In this document: piece after piece, positions 36,411 to 45,126 of the stretch
Layout: every line of letters begins with the position of its first letter
How positions within the stretch are numbered: position 1 is the first letter of the stretch
Assembly (NCBI GenBank): GCA_037444305.1
Contig: JBBIMP010000030.1
Coordinates: 3,991 to 67,990, forward strand
DNA: 64,000 nt
Direction: 5' to 3'
From: JBBIMP01 sp037444305
GTDB taxonomy: Bacteria; Acidobacteriota; UBA6911
Made by a program: the position numbers and the translations under genes
Notes under the pieces: generated by a model
The model's database searches: none
Told to the model about the DNA's origin: nothing
What the model saw: only the letters and a program-made list of their open reading frames with translations

Positions 36411-37891
36411 GGCCGAAAAGGGCAGCCATCGCCGCCGCGCTTTTCGTGACGGTGGCGGCCGCTACGCTGGGTGTCAAGCATCTGCAGGACCGAAGACGGG
36501 CGGCGCAGTATTTTACCGAGGCACGGGTGGCGGTGGAAGAGCATTACTCCGGCAGCAGCCTCAACGGCATGCGGCTGGATCTTCCGTTTCGCGTCGCCGG
36601 AGGCGTCCGCAGCACGCAGCCCGGCGAGGGCATGACTAGGGCGGAAATGCTCTTTCACCGGGCACTCACCCTCGACGAAGACATGCCCGAAGCGCGGCTG
36701 GGACTGGCGGCGGTCTATCTGCAGAGCGGCAGATTCGCGCAGGCCCGCGAGGAGTTCGGCAGGATCCTCGTTCGGCACGGCGGGCATCTGCAGGCGCTCA
36801 TCGGGAGGGCGGCTGCATATTACGAGGAGGCGCTCTCGGAGCAGGATCCTTTGCGACACCAGACGCTCCTTCATTCATCCCTCGCAGACTGTAACCGGGC
36901 CCTGCAGGCCGAGCCTCAATCCGCCGAGGCTCGGTACAACCGGATCTGGACGCTTTATGAACTGGGTCGACACCGGGAGGCGCTCGAAGAGAGCGAGCGC
37001 TACCTCGAACAGGATGCCACCTCCATCTGGTCGGCGCGCGTTCGGGAACTCCGGCGGCGGATGGCGCTTTCGGCCCCGGAGGCTTACAAGGAAGAGGTCC
37101 GGCGCGCCGCGGCAGCACGCGATCCGGCTTCGCTCATCACGCTGGTGCAGCTGGTCCCCGATGTGATCCCGGCGGCCATTCGCCATGCCCTGCAGGGCAG
37201 CCTGGATGCCGGCGAGGCATCCGGGCCGTCCGGGACCGGGGCGGACTATCGCTGGGCAGCGTCGACCATGGAGGGGGCGTATCGGGCGGCCACCGGCGAC
37301 AATGCCTATGAAAGGCTCATCGACTACGTGGACAGGCTTACCCCCCGGCAGCGGGAAACCAAGCGCGAATTGGACAAACGCTTCCAGGAGCTGCTGGAAC
37401 TCCACAGAAAGGGCGAGGCCGCCGCGGTGCCGGCCGCAACCGGCCCCGTTGCCGTTGCTTTCGAGCGGCTTTACGACTTTTGGCAGCTGGTCAACGTTCA
37501 TCATCTCCGCGGCAACTGCCGCTTCTACCAGGCGGATTTTGCCGGGCACTCGGAATCGATCCACGGAGCCCCTGCGCTCATCCTGCGCAGGGGCAGCGAA
37601 GCGCATCGTATGGAGAGCGGAGCGATCCAATCCTGGAATCTCGCGCGCAACCGGCTCGTGGTTCTGGCCGGCTGCGAAACGGGAACCGGCCCACTCGCCG
37701 CCGGGGAGAGTCCCTGGGGTCTGGCGCCCGCCTTCTTCAAGGCCGGCGTCCCGGCGCTGGTGCTTTCCCTGCTCCCGCTCGAGGAGGCGGCGCTCCGGCA
37801 GCATCTCGAGGATTGTCCTGCCTGTCTGGAGCGTCTCGCATCCTACCTGGAGCTCGTCGGCCGGCCCGCCGCCAGCCTGAAGGTTATGTAG
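36408..37891 (+). pseudogene. N-truncated TPR/CHAT-domain protein with displaced zinc-finger tail
   Basis: The frame is open from the kinase relic and begins with a membrane-like stretch (WPKRAAIAAALFVTVAAATL). TPR helices follow (about 65-190 of the frame), then a helical region. A shortened CHAT (caspase-HetF) segment keeps the probable His (DFAGHSESIHGAPALILRRG) and Cys (LVVLAGCETGTGP, then WGLAPAFFKAGVPALVLSLL). The final 35 residues (RQHLEDCPACLERLASYLE) look like an anti-sigma-type HxxxCxxC zinc finger, which normally stands at the N-terminus of such proteins. The first possible start is GTG 36446, without a ribosome-binding site. It may be a relic or a chimaeric gene. Confidence 0.55.
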
Positions 37892-38047
37892 CCTATTGAG
37901 GCGCCGGCGCCACGAGTGATTCCGGCCTCGCCCAGGGGGAGCGGGTCCGGAGAAGCCGGATGGGATGCGGGGGACCGATCCCATTCAGTCCTTATGGGTT
38001 CGCCGGCGCCATCAGGAATTCCGTCCCGGGCTCCTCGCCTGCCGGTT

Positions 38048-38836
38048 TTACTTCAGTTCCCTCACGTAGCAGGGATATTCCGTGCGGGCACGCTCCGCCC
38101 AGGAAGGATCCAGGTCGTGGAAGACGACGGGAGTACTCCTGGATGTTTGGGCTACGAGATCCCCCTCGGGATCGACCACCCACCCGCACCCGCCGAACTG
38201 CTGTCCCCGGGAGTCGAGTCCGCCGCGGTTGGAGGAAACCGCGTAGCAGCCCGAGACGATCGCGGCCATTTTCAATGCCGCCAGCCAGCGACCGAGCGAG
38301 CCGCGGCCCACGGCCCGCGGCACGGCGAGCAGGTGCGCGTGCTCCCGCCCGTACCTCCGCGCGTGCTCGTTGAACATGAGCTCCGTGCAGACGAGAAAGC
38401 CCGCGCCGATGCCGGCTGCCTGCACCACACGAAAGTGGCGCTCACCCGGTTGAAACCACCGGGCCTCGTAGTAGCCCTCCTCGTCGGGAAAATACTGCTT
38501 GGTGTGAACCCCTGTCGCCCCTTCCTCCGGCGTCCAGACGAACGCCTCGTTTACCAGCCGTTCCTGCCGGCGGGCCGGCCGCGTTCCCAGGACGCAGCGG
38601 GCGCCGAGCTCGTGCAGCAGCGCTATCCCCCTATCGTGCAAAACGAGGGATTCCTCGATCTGTGCGGCATCCGGTTCCCGGCCCGCCGCGAGCCACCGGC
38701 CGAAGGGCATTTCGTTCAGCAGGAATAGATCCGGTCCACCCGCACGACTTCTCCCGGCCAGTGCCTGCCACTCCTCCGATCCCGGCAGCATTTCCGGGCT
38801 CGATTCACAGACGGCGATTCTCAGCAATCCGGACAT
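38048..38836 (-). CDS. Nitrilase-superfamily carbon-nitrogen hydrolase
   Basis: The 262-residue protein has the complete Glu-Lys-Cys set of the superfamily: E42 (FLLNEMPF), K113 (VHTKQYFPDEEG) and C150 (FLVCTELMF). The substrate is not evident; N-carbamoyl-amide hydrolases and omega-amidases are the nearest types. It follows the threonine dehydratase gene by 13 bp on the same strand, which suggests a shared amino-acid breakdown role. Confidence 0.87.
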   Translation of the reverse strand: MSGLLRIAVCESSPEMLPGSEEWQALAGRSRAGGPDLFLLNEMPFGRWLAAGREPDAAQIEESLVLHDRGIALLHELGARCVLGTRPARRQERLVNEAFVWTPEEGATGVHTKQYFPDEEGYYEARWFQPGERHFRVVQAAGIGAGFLVCTELMFNEHARRYGREHAHLLAVPRAVGRGSLGRWLAALKMAAIVSGCYAVSSNRGGLDSRGQQFGGCGWVVDPEGDLVAQTSRSTPVVFHDLDPSWAERARTEYPCYVRELK

Positions 38837-38849
38837 CCCCCTCTCCCGC

Positions 38850-39812
38850 TCAGTAGCCGAGGCTCAACCGCCCGCCGACGTCGAAGTTGCCGCCGCTCAC
38901 AACCGCCACGACGCGTGTGCCGCCCGGCAGCGGCACTTTCCCCCGGAGCAGCGCCGCCACGGCTGCCGCGCCCGCCGGTTCCGCCAGCAGCTTGGCGCGC
39001 TCGAGGAGAAACCGGATCGCCTCCAACATCTCCGCGTCGCTGACGGTGACCAGAGCGTCCACATTCCGGTCGATGATCTCGAAGATGTCCGGATCGGTCC
39101 TCCGCGTGGCGAGCCCGTCGGCGATCGTCCGGACCTCATCTAGGTCCGTGCACGCTCCACTTCGCCGGCTCTGGTACATGTTCGCGGAGCCCTCGGGTTC
39201 CACTCCGACGATCCGGACCTCCGGCTTGTGCACTTTGAGCGCCATCGCCATTCCCGCCAGCAGACCGCCGCCCCCGATCGGCACGACGACGGCTTCCACT
39301 TCCGGGACATCTTCCAGGATTTCCAGGGCTACCGTCCCCTGCCCGGCCAGAATGTAGGGATCCTTGAAAGGGTGCACATAGACCAATCCCCTCTCAATCG
39401 CCAGTTCCTGGGAGCGGGTGAAGGCATCGTCCCACAGCCGGCCGAACTGTATAGCTTGCGCTCCGTATTCCTTTACGGCTGCGACCTTGCCCGGATTGGC
39501 TTTTTCCGGCATGACGACATAACCCGGGATCTTCTCGTGGGAGGCGACATAGGCCAGCGCCTGGCCGTGATTCCCCGCCGAGGCCGTGATCACGCCGCGG
39601 CGCGCCTCGGCCCGGGGAAGATGGCGTATCTTGTTGAACGCGCCGCGCGGCTTGAACGAACCGGTCTTTTGCAGGTTTTCCGCCTTCAGATAGGCGCGGA
39701 TCGCGCAGCGCTCGCTCAGCGACCGCGAGCTGAAAACCGGCGTCCGGTGCACGAGGCCGCCGATCGCCGTGCGGGCTTCATGGAAATCTCGTTGCGTCAG
39801 GTCATATTTCAT
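38850..39812 (-). CDS. Threonine/serine dehydratase (PLP fold type II)
   Basis: The 320-residue enzyme deaminates threonine or serine to the 2-oxo acid. K54 in TGSFKPRGAFN is the PLP lysine; ASAGNHGQALAYVA and the phosphate-binding PIGGGGLLAGMA are typical. It lacks the C-terminal ACT-like regulatory domain of biosynthetic IlvA, so a catabolic, unregulated form is likely. The start at 39812 gives the family N-terminus (DLTQRDFHEARTAIGG). Confidence 0.88.
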   Translation of the reverse strand: MKYDLTQRDFHEARTAIGGLVHRTPVFSSRSLSERCAIRAYLKAENLQKTGSFKPRGAFNKIRHLPRAEARRGVITASAGNHGQALAYVASHEKIPGYVVMPEKANPGKVAAVKEYGAQAIQFGRLWDDAFTRSQELAIERGLVYVHPFKDPYILAGQGTVALEILEDVPEVEAVVVPIGGGGLLAGMAMALKVHKPEVRIVGVEPEGSANMYQSRRSGACTDLDEVRTIADGLATRRTDPDIFEIIDRNVDALVTVSDAEMLEAIRFLLERAKLLAEPAGAAAVAALLRGKVPLPGGTRVVAVVSGGNFDVGGRLSLGY

Positions 39813-40033
39813 GCGTTCTTTCTGCCACAGCGGCCCGTGGAAATACAAATGCAATTCCGTTGTATGGTCCCATGCCCTGAATTGCCGCCCCTGCATTTTT
39901 GCGGAAGCAAGGGGCACAGCCGGCCGATAAGCGGAAAACGGGCCCCGGCCGGAAGTGCGTTTCCCGGAAGCGGATGGAATTTTGGGAGCAAAACCACTAT
40001 GCTGATCAAGCGGTTAACTTGCCCATAGAGAGG

Positions 40034-40660
40034 ATGAGGAAAGTGAAAAATATCTTGTGCGGCGTCCTGGTTTTTGTGTTGGCATCGGGCTTCTCCCTGC
40101 AGGCGCAGAATCCTCCGTCGGCGCCTCGGGCCCCTGCGCAGCCTGCGAAGGTGGAAAATCCACAGGCGGTACCCAAGGACTACGTGATAGGACTGGAGGA
40201 TGGGCTCGCAATCGTCGTCTGGCGCGAACCGGAGTTGTCCGTCAAGGAGACCTTCGTGCGGCCTGATGGCAAAATAACGCTGCCGCTGATCAACGACATC
40301 CAGGCCAGCGGCCTGACCGCCGAGCAGCTGCAGGAGCAGATCGCCGAGAAGCTGAAGGAGTTCGTCGCCGCGCCGAACGTGACGGTCATAATCACCAGGA
40401 TTTCAAGCCAGAAGGTATCCATCGTGGGCGAGATCTCCGCCCCCGGGATTTACACGCTCGGCTCTCCCATGACCGTGCTCGAGCTGATCGCCAAGGCCGG
40501 CGGCCTGCGGGAATATGCCAATAAGAAGAAAATCAGGATTGTCCGCGAGGAGGGTGGCCGCACTCTCCAGTTCATGTTCAATTACAAGGATGTCGTCCAG
40601 GGGAAGAACCTGAAGCAGAACATCCCGTTGAAAAACGGCGACATCGTGATCGTGCCCTAG
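40034..40660 (+). CDS. Polysaccharide export protein (Wza-like, PES + SLBB)
   Basis: The 208-residue secreted protein has a signal peptide (about 1-22), a poly-export (PES) domain beginning KDYVIGLEDGLAIVVWREPE and a single SLBB-type domain (SIVGEISAPGIYTLGSPMTV). Wza-like proteins form the outer-membrane exit channel for exopolysaccharide. No tyrosine kinase or polymerase gene is adjacent, so this is an orphan export gene. Start options are ATG 40034 or GTG 40043. Confidence 0.85.
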   Translation: MRKVKNILCGVLVFVLASGFSLQAQNPPSAPRAPAQPAKVENPQAVPKDYVIGLEDGLAIVVWREPELSVKETFVRPDGKITLPLINDIQASGLTAEQLQEQIAEKLKEFVAAPNVTVIITRISSQKVSIVGEISAPGIYTLGSPMTVLELIAKAGGLREYANKKKIRIVREEGGRTLQFMFNYKDVVQGKNLKQNIPLKNGDIVIVP

Positions 40661-40710
40661 CGGATCCCGAGAAGGATTGCCCGGGGGCGGCCGCCCTCAT
40701 GCCTCTGCCT

Positions 40711-40880
40711 CTACTTCTGCGGAGCCCGTGGCGGAAGGACGACTGCCGGCGCTCCCTTGCCGGCAACGACCTTGTTGAAGGCGGGAAGGTCGGATTCCAG
40801 CACCCGGGTGGTGTAACTCTGCAGCACTTTCCCCCTTCGTCCAGAAGCGCGAGCGAGGCAGTGATTCTCATCATTTTCAT
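40711..40880 (-). pseudogene. Frameshifted 3' remnant of an unidentified gene
   Basis: From 40880 a frame reads MRITASLALLDEGGK. After a frame change at the C-run near 40830 it continues VLQSYTTRVLESDLPAFNKV to a stop at 40711. The second part resembles the helical tail (DLPALN-type) seen at the end of some large propeller glycosyl-hydrolase-like proteins of Acidobacteriota. The evidence is limited to this pattern. The rest of 40661-40987 holds only short repeats. Confidence 0.35.
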
Positions 40881-40960
40881 ATCTCCATCGAAAGGCTCGG
40901 TTCAAAAAGGAAGACCACTCTTTGCGGTAAACGGTGCGATCCACCCCAAAGACACCAGGG

Positions 40961-40978
40961 CGCAAAGATCCGCAAAGA
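40961..40978. repeat. Two CGCAAAGA units, 10-bp period
   Basis: CGCAAAGA occurs at 40961-40968 and 40971-40978, and its complement TCTTTGCG at 40919-40926, in the gap before the NTF2-like gene. Confidence 0.55.
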
Positions 40979-40987
40979 ACGCACGGG

Positions 40988-41473
40988 CTATCGCGCCGGT
41001 TCGGGAATGTTCGTGTAGGCGAGGGCCGCTATTCTCCATGCGCCGCCCCGGCGCTGCAGGATGAAATGGTTCACGCCCATGGCGACCACACTTCCCTCCC
41101 TGGCGATGCGGAATGCGGCGCGCACGTGCGCGAGTTGGCCGCTCTCCACCGTGACCACGGGTTCGATCAGCTCCTCCCGGAATGGCTTTGCATTCGGGTT
41201 GTTCTTCAGTTCCTCCATCCACTCGCCGGCCGTGTGGAGCGTGTGGGAGAAATCCGACGTCCCCTTGCGGCTCACAATGCGGACGGCACCCGGCAGGAAC
41301 CGGCGGGCAGCCTGTTCCAGCCGAAGTTCGCCAAGATCCGCGAGAAAATCCTCAACCGCAGATATGATTTCGGATCTCTCATCAGCCGCGAGACCAACGT
41401 CGGCAAATGAGGCGGACAGGACTGTAAGAAAACATAGCGCAATAATGGCGCGGGCTCCCGTCGTGCGTTTCAT
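40988..41473 (-). CDS. Secreted NTF2/SnoaL-like protein
   Basis: The 161-residue protein has a signal peptide (about 1-29) and one NTF2-like cone-shaped domain: SEIISAVEDFLADLGELRLE, LPGAVRIVSRKG, HVRAAFRIAREG and AWRIAALAYTNIPEP. Such domains serve as enzymes or as binding modules; no catalytic set is obvious. GGGGAAG lies six bases before the ATG. Confidence 0.75.
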   Translation of the reverse strand: MKRTTGARAIIALCFLTVLSASFADVGLAADERSEIISAVEDFLADLGELRLEQAARRFLPGAVRIVSRKGTSDFSHTLHTAGEWMEELKNNPNAKPFREELIEPVVTVESGQLAHVRAAFRIAREGSVVAMGVNHFILQRRGGAWRIAALAYTNIPEPAR

Positions 41474-41846
41474 GTCGGCTTCCCCTGCTTTGATGGATGG
41501 AAATGTTCGTTAGTGTGCCCGAATTCTAGCATAGCACGGCGGCGCCGCAGCCGAGGAAAGCCGGATTTAAGGGGCGCGGTAGGCGGAACCGCGAACGCCA
41601 GTGAGCGGTCAGCTGCCCCGGTCGGGGGAAGCGACCCGTCGCTGCCGCTCCGGGCTCCGTGGGATTCCCACCGGCAAACATAACTCGCAGATATGGCAGC
41701 GTGGTGCCGTTGCCGTTTGAGCTTGCTTCATACGCGGGAGACATTTTGCGGATCAGCAAAACAGGGCCGTTCGGCGATTCCGGCTATATGAACATATGGC
41801 ATTTGTCCAGTCTTCGGGACTACACTGGGACCGGGGAGTTCCGGAC
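41474..41846. other. Divergent intergenic region with no supported gene
   Basis: This 373-bp gap lies between the NTF2-like gene and the NadQ-type gene and must hold both promoters. I found no convincing -35/-10 pair and no copy of the TGCTCAT dyad seen before nadA. A short ATATG-AA-CATAT dyad is at 41785-41796. Confidence 0.35.
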
Positions 41847-42878
41847 ATGGAAGCACCGGTCATCATCGGCCTGAACGCCGTCATCGTTGCCGTGACTCAG
41901 GAGATTCCGCGCATCCTGACGGTGAAGCGCGCCGAGCACATCCTCGCCGAAAATTCCGCCCGGACCCGGGGCGGCCGTACGGCCGTGCAAACCCCCGATG
42001 CGCTCCCATTCGGCCCGCTCGATCCCGCGGCCGATCGCACGCTCGAACTGGGGCTCAGGCGCTGGGTGCGCGAGCAGACCGGGATCGAGATCGGCTACGT
42101 GGAACAGCTCTACACCTTCGGGAACCGCCACCGCGACCCTCTGGAGCGAGAAGGGGGGCCGCGGGTCATATCGGTGGCCTACCTGGCGCTGGTGCAGGAG
42201 GGCAGGCTGGCGGGGACCGGGGATGCCGTCTGGCGCGACTGGTATCGCTTTCTCCCCTGGGAGGACTGGCGGCACGGGCGCCCCGAGGTGATCGACGGGA
42301 TCATCGCACCGGCTCTGGGGCACTGGGTCCGGAAGGCGCCCGGCAAAGGCGCCGGAACCGAGAGGCGGGAAAGGAGCGACATCTGCTTCGGGCTCCGGGG
42401 CGCCCCGTGGGTCGCGGAAAGGGTGCTGGACCGCTTCGAGCTCATTTACGAGACCGGGATGGCCGAGGAAGCGCAAAGAGACAGGAGCGTCGCCGGGCAC
42501 CGCGCGGCCGCCGCCGACGCCGCGCCGCCGAGACCGGCCCTCGGCCTGCCGATGGCGTTCGACCACCGCCGCATCATCGCCACCGCGCTTGGCCGCCTGC
42601 GCGGCAAACTCAAGTACCGGCCGGTGGTCTTCGAACTGCTCCCGGAGAGCTTCACGCTCCTGCAGCTGCAGCGCGTCGTCGAGGCGCTGGCCGGCATGGA
42701 GCTGCACAAGCAGAACCTCCGCCGGCTCGTGGAAAAAGGGGGGCTGGTGGAGGGAACGGGAAAGCTCGACGCGCACACCGGCGGCCGCCCCGCGGAGCTG
42801 TTCCGCTTCCGCCGGGAGGTCCTGCGGGAGCGCCCGGCTCCCGGAGTCGGACTCCCCGGCCTGAAGCACACCGGCTGA
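41847..42878 (+). CDS. nadQ: NadQ/NrtR-type regulator: Nudix-like domain plus winged helix
   Basis: The 343-residue protein has an N-terminal Nudix-like domain (about 1-150) whose catalytic REXXEE box is degraded (DRTLELGLRRWVREQTGIEI), so it is probably a ligand sensor. A C-terminal winged-helix domain follows (about 235-310; KYRPVVFELLPESFTLLQLQ, NLRRLVEKGGLVEG). This matches the NrtR/NadQ regulators that repress NAD synthesis genes. Its gene stands directly before nadA-nadC, and two similar dyads lie in between. GGGGAG lies eight bases before the ATG. The ligand (an adenine nucleotide or NAD-related compound) is inferred from the family. Confidence 0.75.
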   Translation: MEAPVIIGLNAVIVAVTQEIPRILTVKRAEHILAENSARTRGGRTAVQTPDALPFGPLDPAADRTLELGLRRWVREQTGIEIGYVEQLYTFGNRHRDPLEREGGPRVISVAYLALVQEGRLAGTGDAVWRDWYRFLPWEDWRHGRPEVIDGIIAPALGHWVRKAPGKGAGTERRERSDICFGLRGAPWVAERVLDRFELIYETGMAEEAQRDRSVAGHRAAAADAAPPRPALGLPMAFDHRRIIATALGRLRGKLKYRPVVFELLPESFTLLQLQRVVEALAGMELHKQNLRRLVEKGGLVEGTGKLDAHTGGRPAELFRFRREVLRERPAPGVGLPGLKHTG

Positions 42879-42956
42879 GGCGCGCGGGCAGCCCTTCCGC
42901 CACCCCGGTTTCTCCCGGCACAGCCCGGCGGCCGCAAAACAAGTGGCACGCGGGCA

Positions 42957-42985
42957 TTGACAAGAGTTATGCTCATGCTTAGTAT
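42957..42985 (+). promoter_or_regulatory. Sigma-70-type promoter before nadA
   Basis: A consensus -35 TTGACA (42957-42962) is followed after exactly 17 bp by TAGTAT (42980-42985). The spacer and -10 overlap the first TGCTCAT dyad, so a bound repressor would block it. Confidence 0.65.
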
Positions 42986-42987
42986 AA
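42967..42987. promoter_or_regulatory. Imperfect operator dyad O1
   Basis: TTATGCTCAT and CTTAGTATAA flank a central G. The left arm matches the perfect dyad at 43031-43051 in nine of ten bases; the right arm is degenerate (7 of 10). It lies between and over the promoter elements. Confidence 0.55.
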
Positions 42988-42994
42988 GTGCTGT

Positions 42995-43022
42995 GGGTCC
43001 GGCGGGACCGGACCCGTTTTTT
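42995..43022 (+). terminator. Intrinsic terminator between nadQ and nadA
   Basis: GGGTCCGG (42995-43002) pairs perfectly with CCGGACCC (43008-43015) around the loop CGGGA; G and six T follow (43017-43022). It either ends the nadQ transcript or acts as an attenuator for transcripts starting near 42992. Confidence 0.75.
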
Positions 43023-43030
43023 GAATCCCA

Positions 43031-43051
43031 ATATGCTCATAATGAGCATAT
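43031..43051. promoter_or_regulatory. Perfect 21-bp operator dyad O2
   Basis: ATATGCTCAT (43031-43040) and ATGAGCATAT (43042-43051) are perfect inverted repeats around one A. It ends 14 bases before the nadA start codon. Its centre is 64 bp from that of O1, close to six helical turns. Confidence 0.75.
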
Positions 43052-43065
43052 ATAGGCGCGAAGGC

Positions 43066-44109
43066 ATGGGCACAAAGACGATCGAATTTCCGGCGGACCG
43101 GGACGCGCTGGAGTACACCCCCGAAGTCGAACACGGAACCGCCGCCATCTACGAGCGTGTCCGCCGCGTCATCCCCGAGATCGAGTGGCCGGCCCACGCC
43201 CCCTATGTCGCCGCGATCAACGAACTCAAAACGCGGATGAAGGCGGTGATCCTGGCGCACAACTACCAGACGCCCGAGATCTTCCACGGCGTGGCCGACC
43301 TGACGGGAGATTCTCTCGCCCTGGCGCGGGAAGCCGCCAGGACCGAGGCCGAGGTCATCGTCCTCTGCGGCGTCCACTTCATGGCCGAGACCGCGAAGTT
43401 GATGAATCCGGAAAAGACCGTCCTGATCCCCGACCTCGAGGCCGGCTGCTCGCTGGCCTCTTCGATCACGGCCGAGGACGTGCGCCTTCTGCGGGAGCGC
43501 TACCCCGGTGTGCCCGTCGTGACCTACGTGAACACCTCCGCCGACGTGAAGGCGGCCTCCGACATCTGCTGCACGTCGGCCAACGCGGTGGAGATCGTCG
43601 AGGCGCTCGGGTCCGACAGGGTCATCTTCCTGCCGGACGAGTATCTCGGGCGCTATGTGGCCTCCCAGACCAGCGTCGAGGTCATCCTCTGGCAGGGACA
43701 CTGCGAAGTCCACGAGCGCTTCTCGGCGGAAGACCTGCGTGCCTATCGCGAGCAGTACCGGGACCTCGTCATCCTCGCCCATCCCGAGTGCCCTCCGGAC
43801 GTGCTGGCGGAAGCCGACTACATCGGCTCCACCTCGGGGATGATACGGCAGGTCGGCCTGACCAGGCCGAGCCGGGTCGTCATGGTCACCGAGTGTTCGA
43901 TGAGCGACAACGTGGCGGCGGAATACCCATCGATCGAGTTCATCCGCCCCTGCGCCCTCTGCCCGCACATGAAACGCATCACCCTGCCCGGAATCCTGCG
44001 GTCGCTTCAGACCATGGAGTACGAGGTGACCGTGGATCCCGCCGTGGCCGAAAAGGCCCGCGAGGCCGTTCAGCGGATGCTCGACCTCGGATCTCGGCCT
44101 GCCAAATAA
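43066..44109 (+). CDS. nadA: Quinolinate synthase A
   Basis: The 347-residue [4Fe-4S] enzyme condenses iminoaspartate with dihydroxyacetone phosphate to quinolinate. The three cluster cysteines are visible in [26 protein letters not shown] and [32 protein letters not shown] is a substrate-site segment. The start at 43066 is preferred; an earlier ATG at 43042 lies inside operator O2. nadC follows after one base. Confidence 0.95.
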   Translation: MGTKTIEFPADRDALEYTPEVEHGTAAIYERVRRVIPEIEWPAHAPYVAAINELKTRMKAVILAHNYQTPEIFHGVADLTGDSLALAREAARTEAEVIVLCGVHFMAETAKLMNPEKTVLIPDLEAGCSLASSITAEDVRLLRERYPGVPVVTYVNTSADVKAASDICCTSANAVEIVEALGSDRVIFLPDEYLGRYVASQTSVEVILWQGHCEVHERFSAEDLRAYREQYRDLVILAHPECPPDVLAEADYIGSTSGMIRQVGLTRPSRVVMVTECSMSDNVAAEYPSIEFIRPCALCPHMKRITLPGILRSLQTMEYEVTVDPAVAEKAREAVQRMLDLGSRPAK

Positions 44110-44110
44110 C

Positions 44111-44983
44111 ATGGCCGCCTCGCCCGAGTTCCTCCCGCCCCTGCACCCGCTGCTGTATGAAGACCTCGTGCGCCGCGCTCTGCTCGAGGACCTAGGCCTC
44201 GCGGGCGACCTGACAACCGACGCCATTGTGCCGCAGGGCCGCGAAAGCGCCGCCATAGTGGTGGCGCGGGCCGAGGGCCGGATCGCAGGGCTGGAAGTCG
44301 CCTGTTCCGCTTTCCGCCTGCTCGACCCTTCCTCCCGGATCGAGCTTCACGCGCATGACGGCGCCGATGCGCCGGCGGGAAGCCGGCTGGCCACGGTCAC
44401 CGGGTCTGCCCGGGCGCTGCTCTCGGCCGAAAGGACGTCGCTCAACCTCCTCGGGCGCATGTGCGGCATTGCCACCGCGACGCGCGCCATCGTCGCCGCT
44501 GTAGCCGGCCATAACTGCCGCGTCGTCTGCACGCGCAAGACCGCTCCGGGACTGAGGATGCTCGAAAAGTACGCCGTCCGCGCCGGCGGCGGATTCAACC
44601 ACCGCTTCGGCCTCGACGACGCCGTCCTCATCAAGGACAACCATCGGCAGATCGCCGGCGGCGTGGCCGAGGCGCTGCGGCGCGTGCGCAGAGCCGCCGG
44701 GCACATGGTGAAGATCGAACTGGAGGTCGACACGCTGGAGCAGCTCCAGGAGGCTCTTGGCCTGGGGGTGGATGCGGTCCTGCTCGACAATATGCCGCCC
44801 GAGATCCTGGCGCGGGCCGTCCGCATGGCCAAGGGCAAGGCGCTCACCGAAGCCTCCGGCGGCATTACGCCCGCTACCGCCGCTGCCGTCGCCGCCACCG
44901 GCGTCGACCTGCTCTCGGTCGGCTGGCTCACCCACAGCGCGCCCGCCCTCGACGTCTCGCTCGACCTCGCCCACGAGCTATAA
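44111..44983 (+). CDS. nadC: Nicotinate-nucleotide pyrophosphorylase (carboxylating)
   Basis: The 290-residue enzyme converts quinolinate and PRPP to nicotinate mononucleotide. Family motifs: EDLGLAGDLTTDAI, SAERTSLNLLGRMCGIATAT, CTRKTAPGLRMLEKYAV, GGGFNHRFGLDDAVLIKDNH and EASGGITPATAAAVAATGVD. It is tightly coupled to nadA. No nadB (aspartate oxidase) or aspartate dehydrogenase gene is in the window. Confidence 0.95.
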   Translation: MAASPEFLPPLHPLLYEDLVRRALLEDLGLAGDLTTDAIVPQGRESAAIVVARAEGRIAGLEVACSAFRLLDPSSRIELHAHDGADAPAGSRLATVTGSARALLSAERTSLNLLGRMCGIATATRAIVAAVAGHNCRVVCTRKTAPGLRMLEKYAVRAGGGFNHRFGLDDAVLIKDNHRQIAGGVAEALRRVRRAAGHMVKIELEVDTLEQLQEALGLGVDAVLLDNMPPEILARAVRMAKGKALTEASGGITPATAAAVAATGVDLLSVGWLTHSAPALDVSLDLAHEL

Positions 44984-45047
44984 GCGATCAGCCATGGATT
45001 CCCAGGATTGCCCGAGATCGGGCCGCCGGGCACTGCTGTTCGTTGTT

Positions 45048-45086
45048 CTGCGCCCACGGGCGTGACGGCCGGCCCATGGGCGGCAG
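45048..45086. terminator. Inverted repeat in a convergent gap
   Basis: 45048-45061 (CTGCGCCCACGGGC) and 45072-45086 are near-complementary, in the 143-bp gap where nadC and the DUF4139 gene converge. No T-run follows at once. It may act as a bidirectional terminator. Confidence 0.3.
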
Positions 45087-45126
45087 TTATTTGTTCCGTG
45101 AAATCCGTGGCTGCCTTTTTCCAGCG

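Noticed and set aside
35761..36639. 292-codon plus-strand frame as one gene
   Set aside because: Only its first ~50 codons look like a secreted protein; the rest is antisense to clear kinase and receiver motifs.
41659..41874. 71-codon plus-strand frame before the NadQ-type gene
   Set aside because: No ribosome-binding site and no family match; it overlaps the regulator start in a different frame.
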